Origin: Mesorhizobium sp.
GTDB taxonomy: Bacteria; Pseudomonadota; Alphaproteobacteria; Rhizobiales; Rhizobiaceae
NCBI GenBank assembly: GCA_004017535.1
Contig: SAJS01000010.1
Coordinates: 1 to 64,000, forward strand
Direction: 5' to 3'
Length of the DNA stretch: 64,000 nucleotides
The notes below the pieces were generated by a model, which saw nothing but the letters and a program-made list of their open reading frames with translations, was not told the origin of the DNA and did not search any database. This document shows, piece by piece, positions 25,043-34,185 of this stretch. The position numbers were made by a program, and so were the translations under genes. How positions within the stretch are numbered: the first letter of the stretch is position 1; each line of letters starts with the position of its first letter.

Positions 25043-25735
25043 CTATTCCTCGATATCGACTCCGGCGTCTTCATGCCGCCAGCCAACTGGGATGATGTCA
25101 CCAGCGAGCAGCTTTTCCTTCGACAGCAGCCCGGCGTCCTCGAGGGCCTCGAAATCCGGCAGCTGGCGCAGCGTGTCGAGCCCGAACTGCGACAGGAAGT
25201 TTTTGGTCGTCACATAGGTGTAGGGCGCGCCCGGCTGCGGGCTGCGCGGCCCCGAAGCGATGAGGTCCTGCGCGCGCAGCACGCCGATCAGATCGCGCGA
25301 TATCTCCTTGCCGAAGAAGGAAGACAGCTCGCCACGGGTGATCGGCTGGAAATAGGCGATACACATCAAGACAAGCGTCTCCGACTGCGACAGGTCTTTT
25401 GCACCCTGTCCCGGAGCCGTGCCGAAGGCGGCGTGGATGGCGTCGCCAAAGACCTTTTTGGTGCGGTGCTGCCAGCCGCCAGCGACTGACACCAGTTCGT
25501 AGGGACGGCCGGCGAGCTCGGCGCGGATGTCGTCGATGACGAGGTCGAGATTGCAGTTTCTTCCCACCACCCGCGCCAGCACCCCGCGCGGCACCGGTTC
25601 GCTGGCTGCAAAGATCACCGCTTCGACGCGGCCCATCCACTCGCGCCAGCGCAGTTCCGGCGGCAGATGCTCGAGCTCGGTGTCCAGCAGCGCTGGCTGA
25701 TCGTCAGGCTTGCGGCGGACGGAGGCTTGGCTCAT
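25043..25735 (-). CDS. scpB: ScpB-family protein (SMC-ScpAB subunit), accessory copy
   Basis: The 230-residue protein has the tandem winged-helix layout of ScpB: ELRWREWMGRVEAVIFAASEPVPRGVLARVVG opens the first and SQSETLVLMCIAYFQPITRGELSSFFGKEISRDLIGVLRAQDLIASG covers the second, followed by TYVTTKNFLSQFGLDTLRQLPDFE. ScpB normally pairs with ScpA and SMC in chromosome organisation. No scpA or smc gene is nearby; instead it follows a DUF1403 gene, an arrangement common in rhizobial plasmids and islands. It may act in maintenance of the mobile element. Confidence 0.82.
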   Translation of the reverse strand: MSQASVRRKPDDQPALLDTELEHLPPELRWREWMGRVEAVIFAASEPVPRGVLARVVGRNCNLDLVIDDIRAELAGRPYELVSVAGGWQHRTKKVFGDAIHAAFGTAPGQGAKDLSQSETLVLMCIAYFQPITRGELSSFFGKEISRDLIGVLRAQDLIASGPRSPQPGAPYTYVTTKNFLSQFGLDTLRQLPDFEALEDAGLLSKEKLLAGDIIPVGWRHEDAGVDIEE

Positions 25736-26690
25736 CGCTAAAGCCCAAACAGCCGAGAGCTGGTGCGGCCCGACAGCTCGCGCACGGCCTCGAGCTGCTG
25801 CAGCCGGTCGAACAGGCGCCGCGCCGCAAGCGCGACAGGTTTTTCGTCGTCAGTGATCCGGCGACGGCGTCTTCATTGAGCAGCAAAAAAATCACGTCGC
25901 CGGCGCCCTTGGCGCGCAGTTTTGGCGCCACCGCCAGGAGTTTTTCGGCGCGGCGCGACAGCTCGGCGGCCAGCCGGCAGGCCTCGGCCGCTGCTTGAAC
26001 CAGCGCAACGCAGACCGCGCGCTCAAAATCTCTTTCGCCGGGTCGAATGCGTCGGTCGCCGGCCTTGCTGCGAAAAGCCGGGCCAAAAGCCTGCGCCATC
26101 AGCAGCGGCAGCGGCCGCGGCCAGCGCCGGCTTTGCGCCAGCACCAGGTCGGCGAGCCACCAGCCAAAAAGCTCGGCATCGGGGCGCATGGCGACGACGC
26201 GGGCGGCGATCGCCGCGGCGGCGAATGGCGCCGGCCGCTGCGACCCGGCCACGTCCTCGATCTCAATGCACAGGTCGGCGAGCGCCGCGTCGTCCCAGGC
26301 GAGCCCGAGCATCTCGGTCCCTTTTGCCAGCCGATCGGCGCTGACCGCCGGCGGCTGCAGCGCCAACTGGCGCCAGGCGCCAAAAATGGCGCCGGCGGGA
26401 CCGGGATCGGCGCCGGCCGGGCAAAGCTGCCAGACATCGCGCAAACCTGCCTCGTCCTCGGCGCGGCCGGCGAGCCGCATGCTGGCGGCGGCGGATTTGA
26501 GCGCCAGCCGCTGGCGCCATGCGCCGGCCCAGGCGGGCTGCGCGCGGGCGAGGCTGTCGAGCGATGCCAGGGCCGCGCCGGCCTGGAAGGCAGCGTCGGC
26601 GTCGCTGGGCGTGCCGGCGCTTGCGTGCGCCCAGCGCGGAACGGTCGGCGGCGCGGACGGATTGGCGGTCGCGGGATCGAGGCGAATCAT
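25704..26690 (-). CDS. DUF1403 family protein with frameshifted C-terminus
   Basis: The frame opens at ATG 26690 (MIRLDPATANPSAPPTVPRW) and encodes a largely helical, alanine-rich protein of the DUF1403 family, function unknown. Near 25828 the frame departs from a plausible tail. Reading on the neighbouring frame gives AARRLFDRLQQLEAVRELSG and a stop at 25738, two bases before the scpB start. The present frame instead runs 32 bases into scpB with a cysteine- and serine-rich tail. From 26690 to 25738 the length is one base short of a whole number of codons, so one base is missing (probably an A in the CAAG run, minus-strand TTG). Either recent decay or sequence error. Confidence 0.75.
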   Translation of the reverse strand: MIRLDPATANPSAPPTVPRWAHASAGTPSDADAAFQAGAALASLDSLARAQPAWAGAWRQRLALKSAAASMRLAGRAEDEAGLRDVWQLCPAGADPGPAGAIFGAWRQLALQPPAVSADRLAKGTEMLGLAWDDAALADLCIEIEDVAGSQRPAPFAAAAIAARVVAMRPDAELFGWWLADLVLAQSRRWPRPLPLLMAQAFGPAFRSKAGDRRIRPGERDFERAVCVALVQAAAEACRLAAELSRRAEKLLAVAPKLRAKGAGDVIFLLLNEDAVAGSLTTKNLSRLRRGACSTGCSSSRPCASCRAAPALGCLGFSDEPSLRPPQA

Positions 26691-26849
26691 GATTTTGAGG
26701 GTAGAGTGCCCGTGCGCTTTGCGCCACGATTTTCGCGCCAAAACGCACAGCCTGTCGGGCGATTAAAACGAATGATAATGTTGCCATATCAATCGTTTGT
26801 GAAGCTAACCTATCATCGCGTTCCAGCTTCTCACGACGCGCATAACCTG

Positions 26850-28247
26850 TCAGCAAAGGGCCCACTCGTCATCGGCGGCACTGATCATGCCTCTCTCCAA
26901 TCGTCGATGAAGCTCAAGCCACGATGGGTCGGTAGCGAAGCTTTTCAAACCGCCACATGCCTCAGCCAAGGGAGTGGCGCCAAGGCGCTCCGCAGCCTCA
27001 TGAGCGCCGCTGGTCGCCCCAATCAAAAATCGCCACGGTTCATCGCTGCACTCGATAACCCGATGTCCCCAAGCCCCCGAAACGTCGTCGGTCGCGAGAG
27101 CTTGCCGAAGGTCGGGAGCGGCGCCTGTAACATCGAGTGCCCGGTGAACCACATGGCGCATCAATGGGTAGAAGACCGGTTGGTGGCTGCCTCCCAGAAC
27201 TCGCACCCCGGGCAGCATGGACACGACCAACATAGCCGTGAAAAAGTTTGGAATCAGGGTCCGGTCCGACAAACGTGCCACTATGTCTGAAGGGTTGAAG
27301 CCGGCGACCTTCACGCCGCTCGAGGGATCGATCAAATCTCCCGCGGCAAGGCGCAGCGGAAGACGCTTGCCATTCTGGTAGAACCAGAAGAAATCTGTTG
27401 ACCGCGTGAGCCATCCATTCCAGGAGCCGGTGGCCAGCCTGTCGATTTTCGCAAGGATATTCAAGGCAAGCGCCGGCTCTTCCAGCAGCGACATGCGAAG
27501 CCATGAATCTGGGTCTGACAGATGGTCCGCCACCAGGTCTGCAATATCCTCGTCATCGATCTGCAGAAATGCGAAACGGCTTCCGAACAGTTTTGGCCAA
27601 ATCGCCTGATTGGCGGCCTTGATCGCATGCGCAGGCCGCTGAAATGGCATGCCCGGCAGGAGATCGCGCAGTTGCGCCAACACATCGCCTCGCGCGTTGG
27701 CATCCGCAGGCACCAGCTCAAATCGGTAGGATCCAGGCCCGCTCAAGAGATTGTAGCCGACCATCTGGCTTCGGCTGAGGCCGAAGACGTTGGCGGGCTT
27801 GCCGTCAACGGTGAGCCAGCCTGGTCCTTTGCGTGATCTCTCAGCGAGGCTGACCGTTGACACCGCATAGGACACATAGGTGGAGCAGCCGTGCGCAGCG
27901 AGACCGAGCATACTGAAGACGTGCGTGTAGTATGCTTCGGGGTCGACGAGCAGAAGCAAATGCGGCCCTGTCTGCAGCACGCGCCGCCGTTCCAGATCGC
28001 GGCAGATTTCCGCGGCCGTGTCGGCGGAGAGCCCCGAGCGCACCGCCGCTTTCCTGATCATGCCAAGTAGCTTATTGAGGGCCTGACTTCGGATCTCGGG
28101 TTTTGACCCCGAAGCTGGTGCCTCGAAAAGGCGGGACGCGTAGTCGCGAACCGGCCGGAAGCGAAATGGCTTCATCCAGGGATAGAGCGCTTCCAACGCC
28201 TCCAGGACTGCCCGTTTCGTATCTATCTCTGTTGTTAACTCGTCCAC
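26850..28247 (-). CDS. unrecognised 465-residue protein
   Basis: I cannot place this protein in a family. It is a well-formed coding frame starting MDELTTEIDTKRAVLEALEA, soluble, without transmembrane segments or a signal peptide. Recognisable stretches are RLFEAPASGSKPEIRSQALN, LLLLVDPEAYYTHVFSMLGL, TDFFWFYQNGKRLPLRLAAG and the C-terminal RFLIGATSGAHEAAERLG. It lies between an AraC regulator (155 bases upstream, same strand) and the DUF1403/scpB pair (about 160 bases downstream). It does not resemble RepC, which I considered because DUF1403 and scpB often lie near plasmid replication genes. Confidence 0.6.
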   Translation of the reverse strand: MDELTTEIDTKRAVLEALEALYPWMKPFRFRPVRDYASRLFEAPASGSKPEIRSQALNKLLGMIRKAAVRSGLSADTAAEICRDLERRRVLQTGPHLLLLVDPEAYYTHVFSMLGLAAHGCSTYVSYAVSTVSLAERSRKGPGWLTVDGKPANVFGLSRSQMVGYNLLSGPGSYRFELVPADANARGDVLAQLRDLLPGMPFQRPAHAIKAANQAIWPKLFGSRFAFLQIDDEDIADLVADHLSDPDSWLRMSLLEEPALALNILAKIDRLATGSWNGWLTRSTDFFWFYQNGKRLPLRLAAGDLIDPSSGVKVAGFNPSDIVARLSDRTLIPNFFTAMLVVSMLPGVRVLGGSHQPVFYPLMRHVVHRALDVTGAAPDLRQALATDDVSGAWGHRVIECSDEPWRFLIGATSGAHEAAERLGATPLAEACGGLKSFATDPSWLELHRRLERGMISAADDEWALC

Positions 28248-28402
28248 CTCACGATCCGCCCTCTTCTTCCGTTGCCATTACCGACCCGAGGTTGATGTCA
28301 GCGCCTCGTCAATGCCGATCGGCCTAATATTATCCGATGCCAAACATGCTTTGCGGCCGCGTTGCGATTTTCAAATACTTGCTGCCAACGGATATCGTCG
28401 GC

Positions 28403-29260
28403 CTAGATTCTGCATCTGCGGCGAAATTCCGTGGGTGACACGCCGAACGCCTGGCGAAAGGCAATCGCGAAGTGACTTGAGCTTCCGAACCCACACTCCA
28501 ACGCGATTTCGGTTGCCGACATATTGGTCGATCGCAACATGCCGGAGGACTTCTCCAGGCGCCGCTCGGCGATGAATGCATGCGGCGTCTTGCCTGTCGA
28601 CTGCTTGAACGCCCTGCAGAAGTGGAACCGGCTGACACCAAGTTCCTGCGCCAAGGCAGAAAGCGTAAGGGAATCGCCCGACAGCGAGCCTATCATCTCT
28701 ATAGCACGCTTGAGATCGAACGAAGACAGACCGCCTTTCATAGGTTCACGATAGGCGCCATTCAGCCTGACCATCTGCACGAGCAGTTGCTTCGCCTGGC
28801 TCTCAACCATCGCTGCGCTGAACGGATCGGGTTGCCTGAGCTCTATCGCGATCCTCTGCAGCGCCATTTCGACAAGACCGTCTCGAAATCCGATCGAAGG
28901 CGGCAAAACCGTTCGGCGATGTCGCGCCGCTTCCACGAACATCTCCTCCGCGAACTCCTGTTCAATCGAGACCAGCAGGAAGGAAGCTGTCTCGTCGCCC
29001 TCGTCCCAACCTGTCCAGCCGTTGCCGGCGGGCACAAAGACCACAGAGCCGGCGCGGCGCGGCGAAAAGGAGATCCGGCGCCCGTCGACAAAGTCCTCGC
29101 CGTTGCGCGCCGCGCCGTGGAGGTTCATCAGGAACACGTGGCCGGGACAAAAGATCTTTGTCTCCTGCCGCTTGAGGCCGGTCCTTTTGACCATGTCGAC
29201 CCGCACCGGGCCCCAGCATTCATACTGATGCGCAAGCGTCCGGTGCTGCGAACGACGCAT
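28403..29260 (-). CDS. AraC-family transcriptional regulator
   Basis: The protein of about 285 residues has a C-terminal pair of AraC HTH motifs (LTLSALAQELGVSRFHFCRAFKQSTGKTPHAF and MSATEIALECGFGSSSHFAIAFRQAFGVSPTEFRR) and an N-terminal cupin-like sensor (GHVFLMNLHGAARNGEDF, SVVFVPAGNGWTGWDE). I take the ATG at 29260; a GTG at 29290 is an alternative. No clear ribosome binding site settles it. It may control the 465-residue gene downstream and, from the divergent gap with repeated TTGCCAAAC, the methyltransferase gene at 29597. Confidence 0.85.
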   Translation of the reverse strand: MRRSQHRTLAHQYECWGPVRVDMVKRTGLKRQETKIFCPGHVFLMNLHGAARNGEDFVDGRRISFSPRRAGSVVFVPAGNGWTGWDEGDETASFLLVSIEQEFAEEMFVEAARHRRTVLPPSIGFRDGLVEMALQRIAIELRQPDPFSAAMVESQAKQLLVQMVRLNGAYREPMKGGLSSFDLKRAIEMIGSLSGDSLTLSALAQELGVSRFHFCRAFKQSTGKTPHAFIAERRLEKSSGMLRSTNMSATEIALECGFGSSSHFAIAFRQAFGVSPTEFRRRCRI

Positions 29261-29333
29261 GTCGTTAGGATCAAAGCCAAGACTACACACGGCCCAAAGC
29301 GATTCCCGTACTTACGTCACGTCAGTTCTGTTG

Positions 29334-29359
29334 GTTTGCCAAACCTTCGGTTGCCAAAC
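29334..29359. promoter_or_regulatory. candidate AraC sites: TTGCCAAAC repeated at 15-base spacing
   Basis: In the roughly 335-base gap between the AraC gene and the methyltransferase gene, TTGCCAAAC occurs at 29336-29344 and 29351-29359. The first copy lies within a small dyad, GGTTT-GCC-AAACC (29334-29346). Direct repeats of half-sites are typical of AraC operators. Apart from these repeats and the expected promoters, I see no gene in the gap. Confidence 0.4.
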
Positions 29360-29596
29360 AAATCACAAATAACTCAGGATTGGTAGAAGATGTGGCTTTA
29401 TCGAAAAAACCGCAATCAATGGAAAGCCGCCAGTACCTAGCCTTCCTACGACTTGCCTCAGCCAATGCCCGTCCGGCCGAATATTAGACTATTCTTAAAC
29501 TCTGCCGGCTTCGTTCCCCAGGCGCATTGGCACCTCACCATCTCGATGGGTGCAGAGGCATACTGCGATGCGCGGACTTGATGACTTCCTGGCTGA

Positions 29597-30541
29597 ATGC
29601 GACCACGCCCACGCATCAACCAACTTGCCGGCTTCTTTGCCGCGACAGCCTCGGGCAAGAACGGGGTTCCTCTACGCAAACCGGTGGCCGACAACCGCCT
29701 GCTGCCGCGTGACGAACTTCTGCGCGACCTGGTCAGCCTGCACGCGGCGCGACAAGGCTTTTTCGACCAGCATTACCACGGCAGCATTCCTTACAGATTG
29801 GAGGAAGAATGCCGGATGGCCTATGCGGTTCTAAAGTATGCTCGCCATCGCGGCCAACCGCTCTCGCTGTACAGCCTTGGAACGGCGGAAGGCACAATGG
29901 CAAGGACACTGTCGGAGCTGTCCGAGGGGCAGATACGCACCTTGTCGTGCAGCCCAAATCCGGAGAACTACGACTGCTTTATGGCGTATGGCGAGCCGCC
30001 CCATGCCGACTTCTTCATCGGCCCCTTTCACAGGCTGACCAAGGACGTTTTCGCCTCCACTCCGCGGCTGGAGGATTTCACCGCCGGCTTCGATATCATC
30101 CTGGAGGATACCACTTTTCAGATGTACTCGCCGAACCGCCCAGACCAGGTCGAGTTCGTGAGCCAGCACCTCAAGCGCGACGGGATCTTTGTCTTCGTCG
30201 AGAAGTTCCGGGCGGCCGACGAGACGGACTACAGGCTACGTGAGTACCAGAAGGATTTCGGCTTCAAGGCGCGCTATTTCCCTCCCGAGGAGATCGAGAA
30301 GAAGAAGGCCGCCGTGCTGAATACGATGTTCGGCAACGAGGTGACCGTGGCGGACATGGGCGAGGCCATACACCGGCATTTCGGCCACTGCGCGCTGACA
30401 TGGAACAGCGGGAATTTCTACTGCCTTGCAGCGAGCAACAGCGAGGAAAACCTGAACCGCTATGTTTCCCAGATGGCCGCCCCGGCCATTCCACACGAAT
30501 ATGTTTACGAAACCAGCGTGCATGGCGGCCCGGCGGATTGA
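29597..30541 (+). CDS. SAM-dependent methyltransferase-like protein
   Basis: This 314-residue protein looks like a class I methyltransferase. YSLGTAEGTMARTLSEL near residue 91 matches motif I in a diverged form (usual GxGxG replaced by GTAEG), IRTLSCSPNPENYD follows as the second strand, and GFDIILEDTTFQMYSP and RDGIFVFVEKFRAADETDYRLREYQKDFG give the later strands. It resembles the CmoA-type fold in which a small molecule or tRNA is modified. The start ATG has no strong ribosome binding site. It is divergent from the AraC gene and followed by a LysR gene 60 bases on. Confidence 0.65.
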   Translation: MRPRPRINQLAGFFAATASGKNGVPLRKPVADNRLLPRDELLRDLVSLHAARQGFFDQHYHGSIPYRLEEECRMAYAVLKYARHRGQPLSLYSLGTAEGTMARTLSELSEGQIRTLSCSPNPENYDCFMAYGEPPHADFFIGPFHRLTKDVFASTPRLEDFTAGFDIILEDTTFQMYSPNRPDQVEFVSQHLKRDGIFVFVEKFRAADETDYRLREYQKDFGFKARYFPPEEIEKKKAAVLNTMFGNEVTVADMGEAIHRHFGHCALTWNSGNFYCLAASNSEENLNRYVSQMAAPAIPHEYVYETSVHGGPAD

Positions 30542-30601
30542 CGCTGCCTCAGCGTCGAGCCGGCTGGCCCACGGAAACTCTGTCCACGAGTTGTCCGAGT
30601 C

Positions 30602-31552
30602 TTGAGACAGGCCAGCAACACTTTGCGCCGCCTGGACCATGTGTTCGCAGCTGTCGACCATGGCAGCCTCAGGCAGGCGGCAAAAGCTCTCAGGGTGCGG
30701 GAATCCTCCGTCAGCCGTAACATCGTCGCCATGGAGCAGGTGCTCGACATGCAGCTGTTCGATCGCGACGTGCATGGCGTGCGGTTGACGGAAGCAGGCC
30801 GCGCCTGGACGGACCTCGTGCGGGTTCACTATGAAGGCTTGCAGGATGCGCTGGCCGGCGGCGATCGCGGCAATCAGGACGCCAGGACGATCCGGATCGG
30901 ATTGTGCGCCCAGATGGGGCGCGCATTCGTGGCTCGCCTCGTGGAGCGCTTCCACCATCTGCATCCGGACATCACCGTCGCAATCGAGGACGTTGGACAT
31001 GAACAGAGCCTGGCGGCGATACGCCGGCGGCGCCTCGACATCGTCTTTGCGCACGGGCTTCAGAACACCGCCTCATGCCGAAGCGAAATATTCGCGCAGG
31101 AGCGGTTGTTCGTTCTCCTTCCTCGCGGCCATCCGCTCGCGGACAGGCCTGTGGTGAGATGGCAAGATCTTGCAGGGACCAGTCTGCTGGTTTCGGTTCA
31201 ATCGCAGGAGGACCTCACCTCCCCGGAGCAGGTCGCTGCCAATGGCGGGCCTGCCATTGAGATATGTCGAGCCAGCGAAGCGACGGTCATCCTCAAGGTC
31301 CAGCTCGGTCACGGTGTGACCCTGGCGGGCGAAGGCTTCGCCAGAGCGGTGGCCATAGAGTCTGCCATCTGGAAACCCATGGCGGGACCTTACAGCAGCA
31401 GATCTATACAGGCGATGTGGTTGGAATCGAACCCGAAGCGCGCTCTGCTGCGGCTGGTGGGCGCTGCACGGAACATGGCCGCTGCCAAGCCGCTCGAGCC
31501 TGCCGTCGACGGGAGGGTGAAACCTGGGCTATCGGTCGCCGATCAGACATGA
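30602..31552 (+). CDS. LysR-family transcriptional regulator
   Basis: The 316-residue LysR protein has an N-terminal HTH (LRRLDHVFAAVDHGSLRQAAKALRVRESSVSRNI) and a co-inducer domain (IRIGLCAQMGRAFVARLVERF, RLDIVFAHG). The best start is TTG 30602. It lies 60 bases after the methyltransferase gene on the same strand, so the two may be co-transcribed, and is convergent with the DUF2274 gene that ends the trb operon. This is the boundary of the conjugation block. Confidence 0.82.
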   Translation: MRQASNTLRRLDHVFAAVDHGSLRQAAKALRVRESSVSRNIVAMEQVLDMQLFDRDVHGVRLTEAGRAWTDLVRVHYEGLQDALAGGDRGNQDARTIRIGLCAQMGRAFVARLVERFHHLHPDITVAIEDVGHEQSLAAIRRRRLDIVFAHGLQNTASCRSEIFAQERLFVLLPRGHPLADRPVVRWQDLAGTSLLVSVQSQEDLTSPEQVAANGGPAIEICRASEATVILKVQLGHGVTLAGEGFARAVAIESAIWKPMAGPYSSRSIQAMWLESNPKRALLRLVGAARNMAAAKPLEPAVDGRVKPGLSVADQT

Positions 31553-31567
31553 TTGGTGCCGAGACGC

Positions 31568-31792
31568 TCATCCGCTCGCGGACCGCCTCGCGCTGGCAAA
31601 GCCACGATCCGTCGCAATAAACCGCTCCAGCATTGCAACGATGAGCCGCGGCGCCTCGGCAGGCGCTTGTCCCGCTTCGCGGCCGAGGATCTCGGCATAG
31701 GCGGTGAGATCGCGATGCAGTGCGGCCGGCAGCTCCACCGTGACCTTGACGGGCTTGTCGTCGGCGATCGGCCCGAGTTTCAGCTTGGCCAT
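31568..31792 (-). CDS. DUF2274 protein, last gene of the trb operon
   Basis: This 74-residue protein (MAKLKLGPIADDKPVKVTVELPAALHRDLTAYAEILGRE) is a DUF2274 protein, regularly found directly after trbI in rhizobial and sphingomonad conjugative elements; it has a ribbon-helix-helix-like character. I take the ATG at 31792, which has GGAGG seven bases upstream, one base from the trbI stop. Function is unknown; a role in regulating or plasmid-partner control of transfer is plausible. Confidence 0.8.
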   Translation of the reverse strand: MAKLKLGPIADDKPVKVTVELPAALHRDLTAYAEILGREAGQAPAEAPRLIVAMLERFIATDRGFASARRSASG

Positions 31793-31793
31793 T

Positions 31794-33052
31794 TCAGCCT
31801 CCATAAGGTTCGAGCACGAGATCGCGCGTGACGATGACCCGCACGGGAAAACCAGGCCGAATGGTGAGCGTCGGCGCTATGTTGAGCTGCCGCTGGACGA
31901 TCTGCTGGCCGGTCTGGCTGATGCTGTCGGAGGCGCCTTGGCGCAGCGCGCGCACGATATCGCTTTCCTCGCGCGAGGAGCCTGCCTGAGCGCCGATACT
32001 CAAAACCGTGGAGAGCGCTGCCGCCTTGAACAGCTCGCCCCAATGGTAGTTCACGCCATCCTCCAGACCGGCATAGCCTTCGGCGTCGGCACCCGGCTCG
32101 CGTTCCAGAACGATCGAGCGCCCGTCCGGAAAGATCATCCTGGTCCAGACCAGCAAGACGCGTCGCTGGCCGAAGCCGACGCCGTTATCGTACTGGCCTA
32201 TGAGCCGCGCCCCCTGCGGAACAAGGAGGATCCGTCCGGTCGGGCTGTCATAGACGTTCTCTGTCACTTGCGCGGTGATCTGCCCTGGCAGGTCGGAGCG
32301 GATGCCCGTAATGAGAGCGGCTGCGATCACGGCACCGGCCTGAAGGACGTTTTTCGACGCCGGCAATTCCACGCGATCGGGCGAGACGGTGCGCCTGTCG
32401 GACGGCTGATCGAGGAAGGCGCGCTGCCGATCCTGCGCCAATGGCGTCGCGGGCTGCGGCGCGAGGCCAAGGCTGGCGAGATCGGGCTGAGGCGTTGGGT
32501 CCGCACTGTTTTCAGCGGCAACAGGGCCGCTGGCAGGCCGGGTTTGGGTGGATGCAAAAAGCCGCGCGGTCCTGGCTGCCTCAGCTCCTGCTGCCTTCGT
32601 TGCTCCTCCGGGTCGGGCCCGACGGCTTGCGGTGAAGGTCCAGGGCCGACATTTTGCGCGTTGAGGATCGGCCGGCCGAGGTCGCCAGGAAGCGGCGGAC
32701 CGAGTTTGGGAACGCCCGCGTAGTCCTTTGGAAGGGTGGCGAGCCCGTCCGGGGTCTGGCGATTGTCCGTCGAATAGAGTTCCTGGCCGGCGCTCTGCTG
32801 TCGGTTCTGAAGCGCGTAGATCAGCGCCCCGCCGACAGCGAGGCTGGCGCCAAGGCCCAGTCCTGCCAGCACCTTACGTGACAGGCGCGTCACGCGCGGC
32901 GGCTCGGCGCGCAGCCGCATGGCCGCGGCCGGCTCGTCCGTCAAAGGCCGGCCGTCATCCTGGCCTGGCGAATCTGGCCATTCGTTCCCATCGGCGGGGC
33001 GTTTCGAGCGGGCATCGTTCTGATCACTGAAGGGATCAAATTGGTCGGTCAC
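31794..33052 (-). pseudogene. trbI: trbI, broken by a one-base deletion
   Basis: TrbI (VirB10-type inner-to-outer-membrane scaffold) should be one gene here, starting at GTG 33052 (VTDQFDPFSDQND), overlapping the trbG stop, with one TM segment (KVLAGLGLGASLAVGGALIYAL). After PEEQRRQQEL the frame is lost near 32579-32583. The neighbouring frame then supplies ARTARLFASTQTRP and continues through ENVYDSPTGRILLVPQGARL to the stop at 31794, all normal TrbI sequence. The span is one base short of whole codons; the family's usual CTGGAG(GCA) appears here as CTGAG(GCA). As written only an N-terminal half or a C-terminal fragment could be made, and transfer would fail without TrbI from elsewhere. Confidence 0.85.
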
Positions 33053-34185
33053 GATGCCGGCCCTCCGCCCTCGTCCTCGGTGCTGGTCGAACGCCAGGAT
33101 TCGCCAGGACGTCGCATCCACGACAATGCGCGGGTGCGTTTCCCATCGGTTCGAGAGACACGGACCCGAGTCTGGTTCTTGCCGGCGCCGAAGCGCAGCT
33201 CGGCGGCGGCAAACAGCCGATCGACGATCATGTAGTTGCCGCGCACGCGATAGTTCACCAGCTCGGACGTGTCGCCTTGCGGTCCGACTACGAAGAGCGG
33301 CGGCATCTCGCCCTGACCGATGCCGCGCGGGAACTCGATGAACACCTGCCTGCCATCGTCGAAGGCGCGAAGCGGGCGCCATGGCGCGCGATCGCCGGTC
33401 ACCTCGTAGCGGAAGTTGACGCGGGACAGGTCGACACCGGTGGCGACCGGCTGCGCGGCCTCGGCCTGTTGGTTCTGGCGACGCAGGGCGACGAGCTGGT
33501 CCTGCGGATACTGCCAGGAGACCGAGGCCATATAGGTCGAGGGCGTCGAGCGCAGTTCCATGTGATAGGTGCGCCGGTCGGTATTGATGACCAGGTTGGT
33601 GAGAAGGTCGGCGCGGGTCGGCTTCACCAGGATGTGGACCTGCTTGGTCGCCCCGGTGCCGCTCTCCGTATCGCCGATGATCCAGCGCACGGTGTCGCCT
33701 GCGGCGACCGGGCCGGAGCCGACGAGCTGCTCGCCGGCTTGAAGCGCGATGTCGGTGATCTGCCCCGGCGAGGCATAGACCTGGTAGAGCGCGCCATCGA
33801 CGAACGGGTAGGCCTGCATCGAGTTGATGAACCCGTCGCGGACGGGCTGGACGCGCGCGGCCTGGTTGGCAAGATTCACGCGGGCTGCGGGATCGCTTGC
33901 CTCCGCCTCTGGCTTCCCGCTCTTGCCTACCGGCTTCAATTGGCCGGGAAGCGGCAATGGCTTCGCAAGCTCCACCACCTTGACTGGCGATGGGGGATCG
34001 ACCGCTCGCACGGCGGGGATCGGATCGTCATAGGAGATCTCCGGCGGCTTCTGCGGGCTGGCGCATCCCACGAGCGCCGAAGTGCCGAGAAGAAACACCG
34101 GCAACGCTATCTTGCTCAAAGCCGGCATCGCGCGGAGGAAGGGCGGGCGCGCCGCGGGGGCGGACTTGCATTGTGCGGGCGTCAT
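33049..34185 (-). CDS. trbG: TrbG, VirB9-like outer-membrane pore component
   Basis: The 378-residue protein matches TrbG/VirB9/CagX: a secretion signal with a lipobox-like end (FLLGTSALVGCAS), AYPFVDGALYQVYASPGQITDIALQAGE, RWIIGDTESGTG, VLVKPTRADLLTNLVINTDRRTYHMELRS and the C-terminal RFGAGKNQTRVRV. It forms the periplasmic and outer-membrane collar of the mating pore. AAGGAGC precedes the ATG 34185, which overlaps the trbF stop by four bases. Confidence 0.9.
   Translation of the reverse strand: MTPAQCKSAPAARPPFLRAMPALSKIALPVFLLGTSALVGCASPQKPPEISYDDPIPAVRAVDPPSPVKVVELAKPLPLPGQLKPVGKSGKPEAEASDPAARVNLANQAARVQPVRDGFINSMQAYPFVDGALYQVYASPGQITDIALQAGEQLVGSGPVAAGDTVRWIIGDTESGTGATKQVHILVKPTRADLLTNLVINTDRRTYHMELRSTPSTYMASVSWQYPQDQLVALRRQNQQAEAAQPVATGVDLSRVNFRYEVTGDRAPWRPLRAFDDGRQVFIEFPRGIGQGEMPPLFVVGPQGDTSELVNYRVRGNYMIVDRLFAAAELRFGAGKNQTRVRVSRTDGKRTRALSWMRRPGESWRSTSTEDEGGGPAS

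Noticed and set aside
26850-28247. Idea that the 465-residue protein is a RepC replication initiator
   Set aside because: Its sequence lacks the RepC N-terminal HTH and characteristic blocks; only the neighbourhood suggested it.
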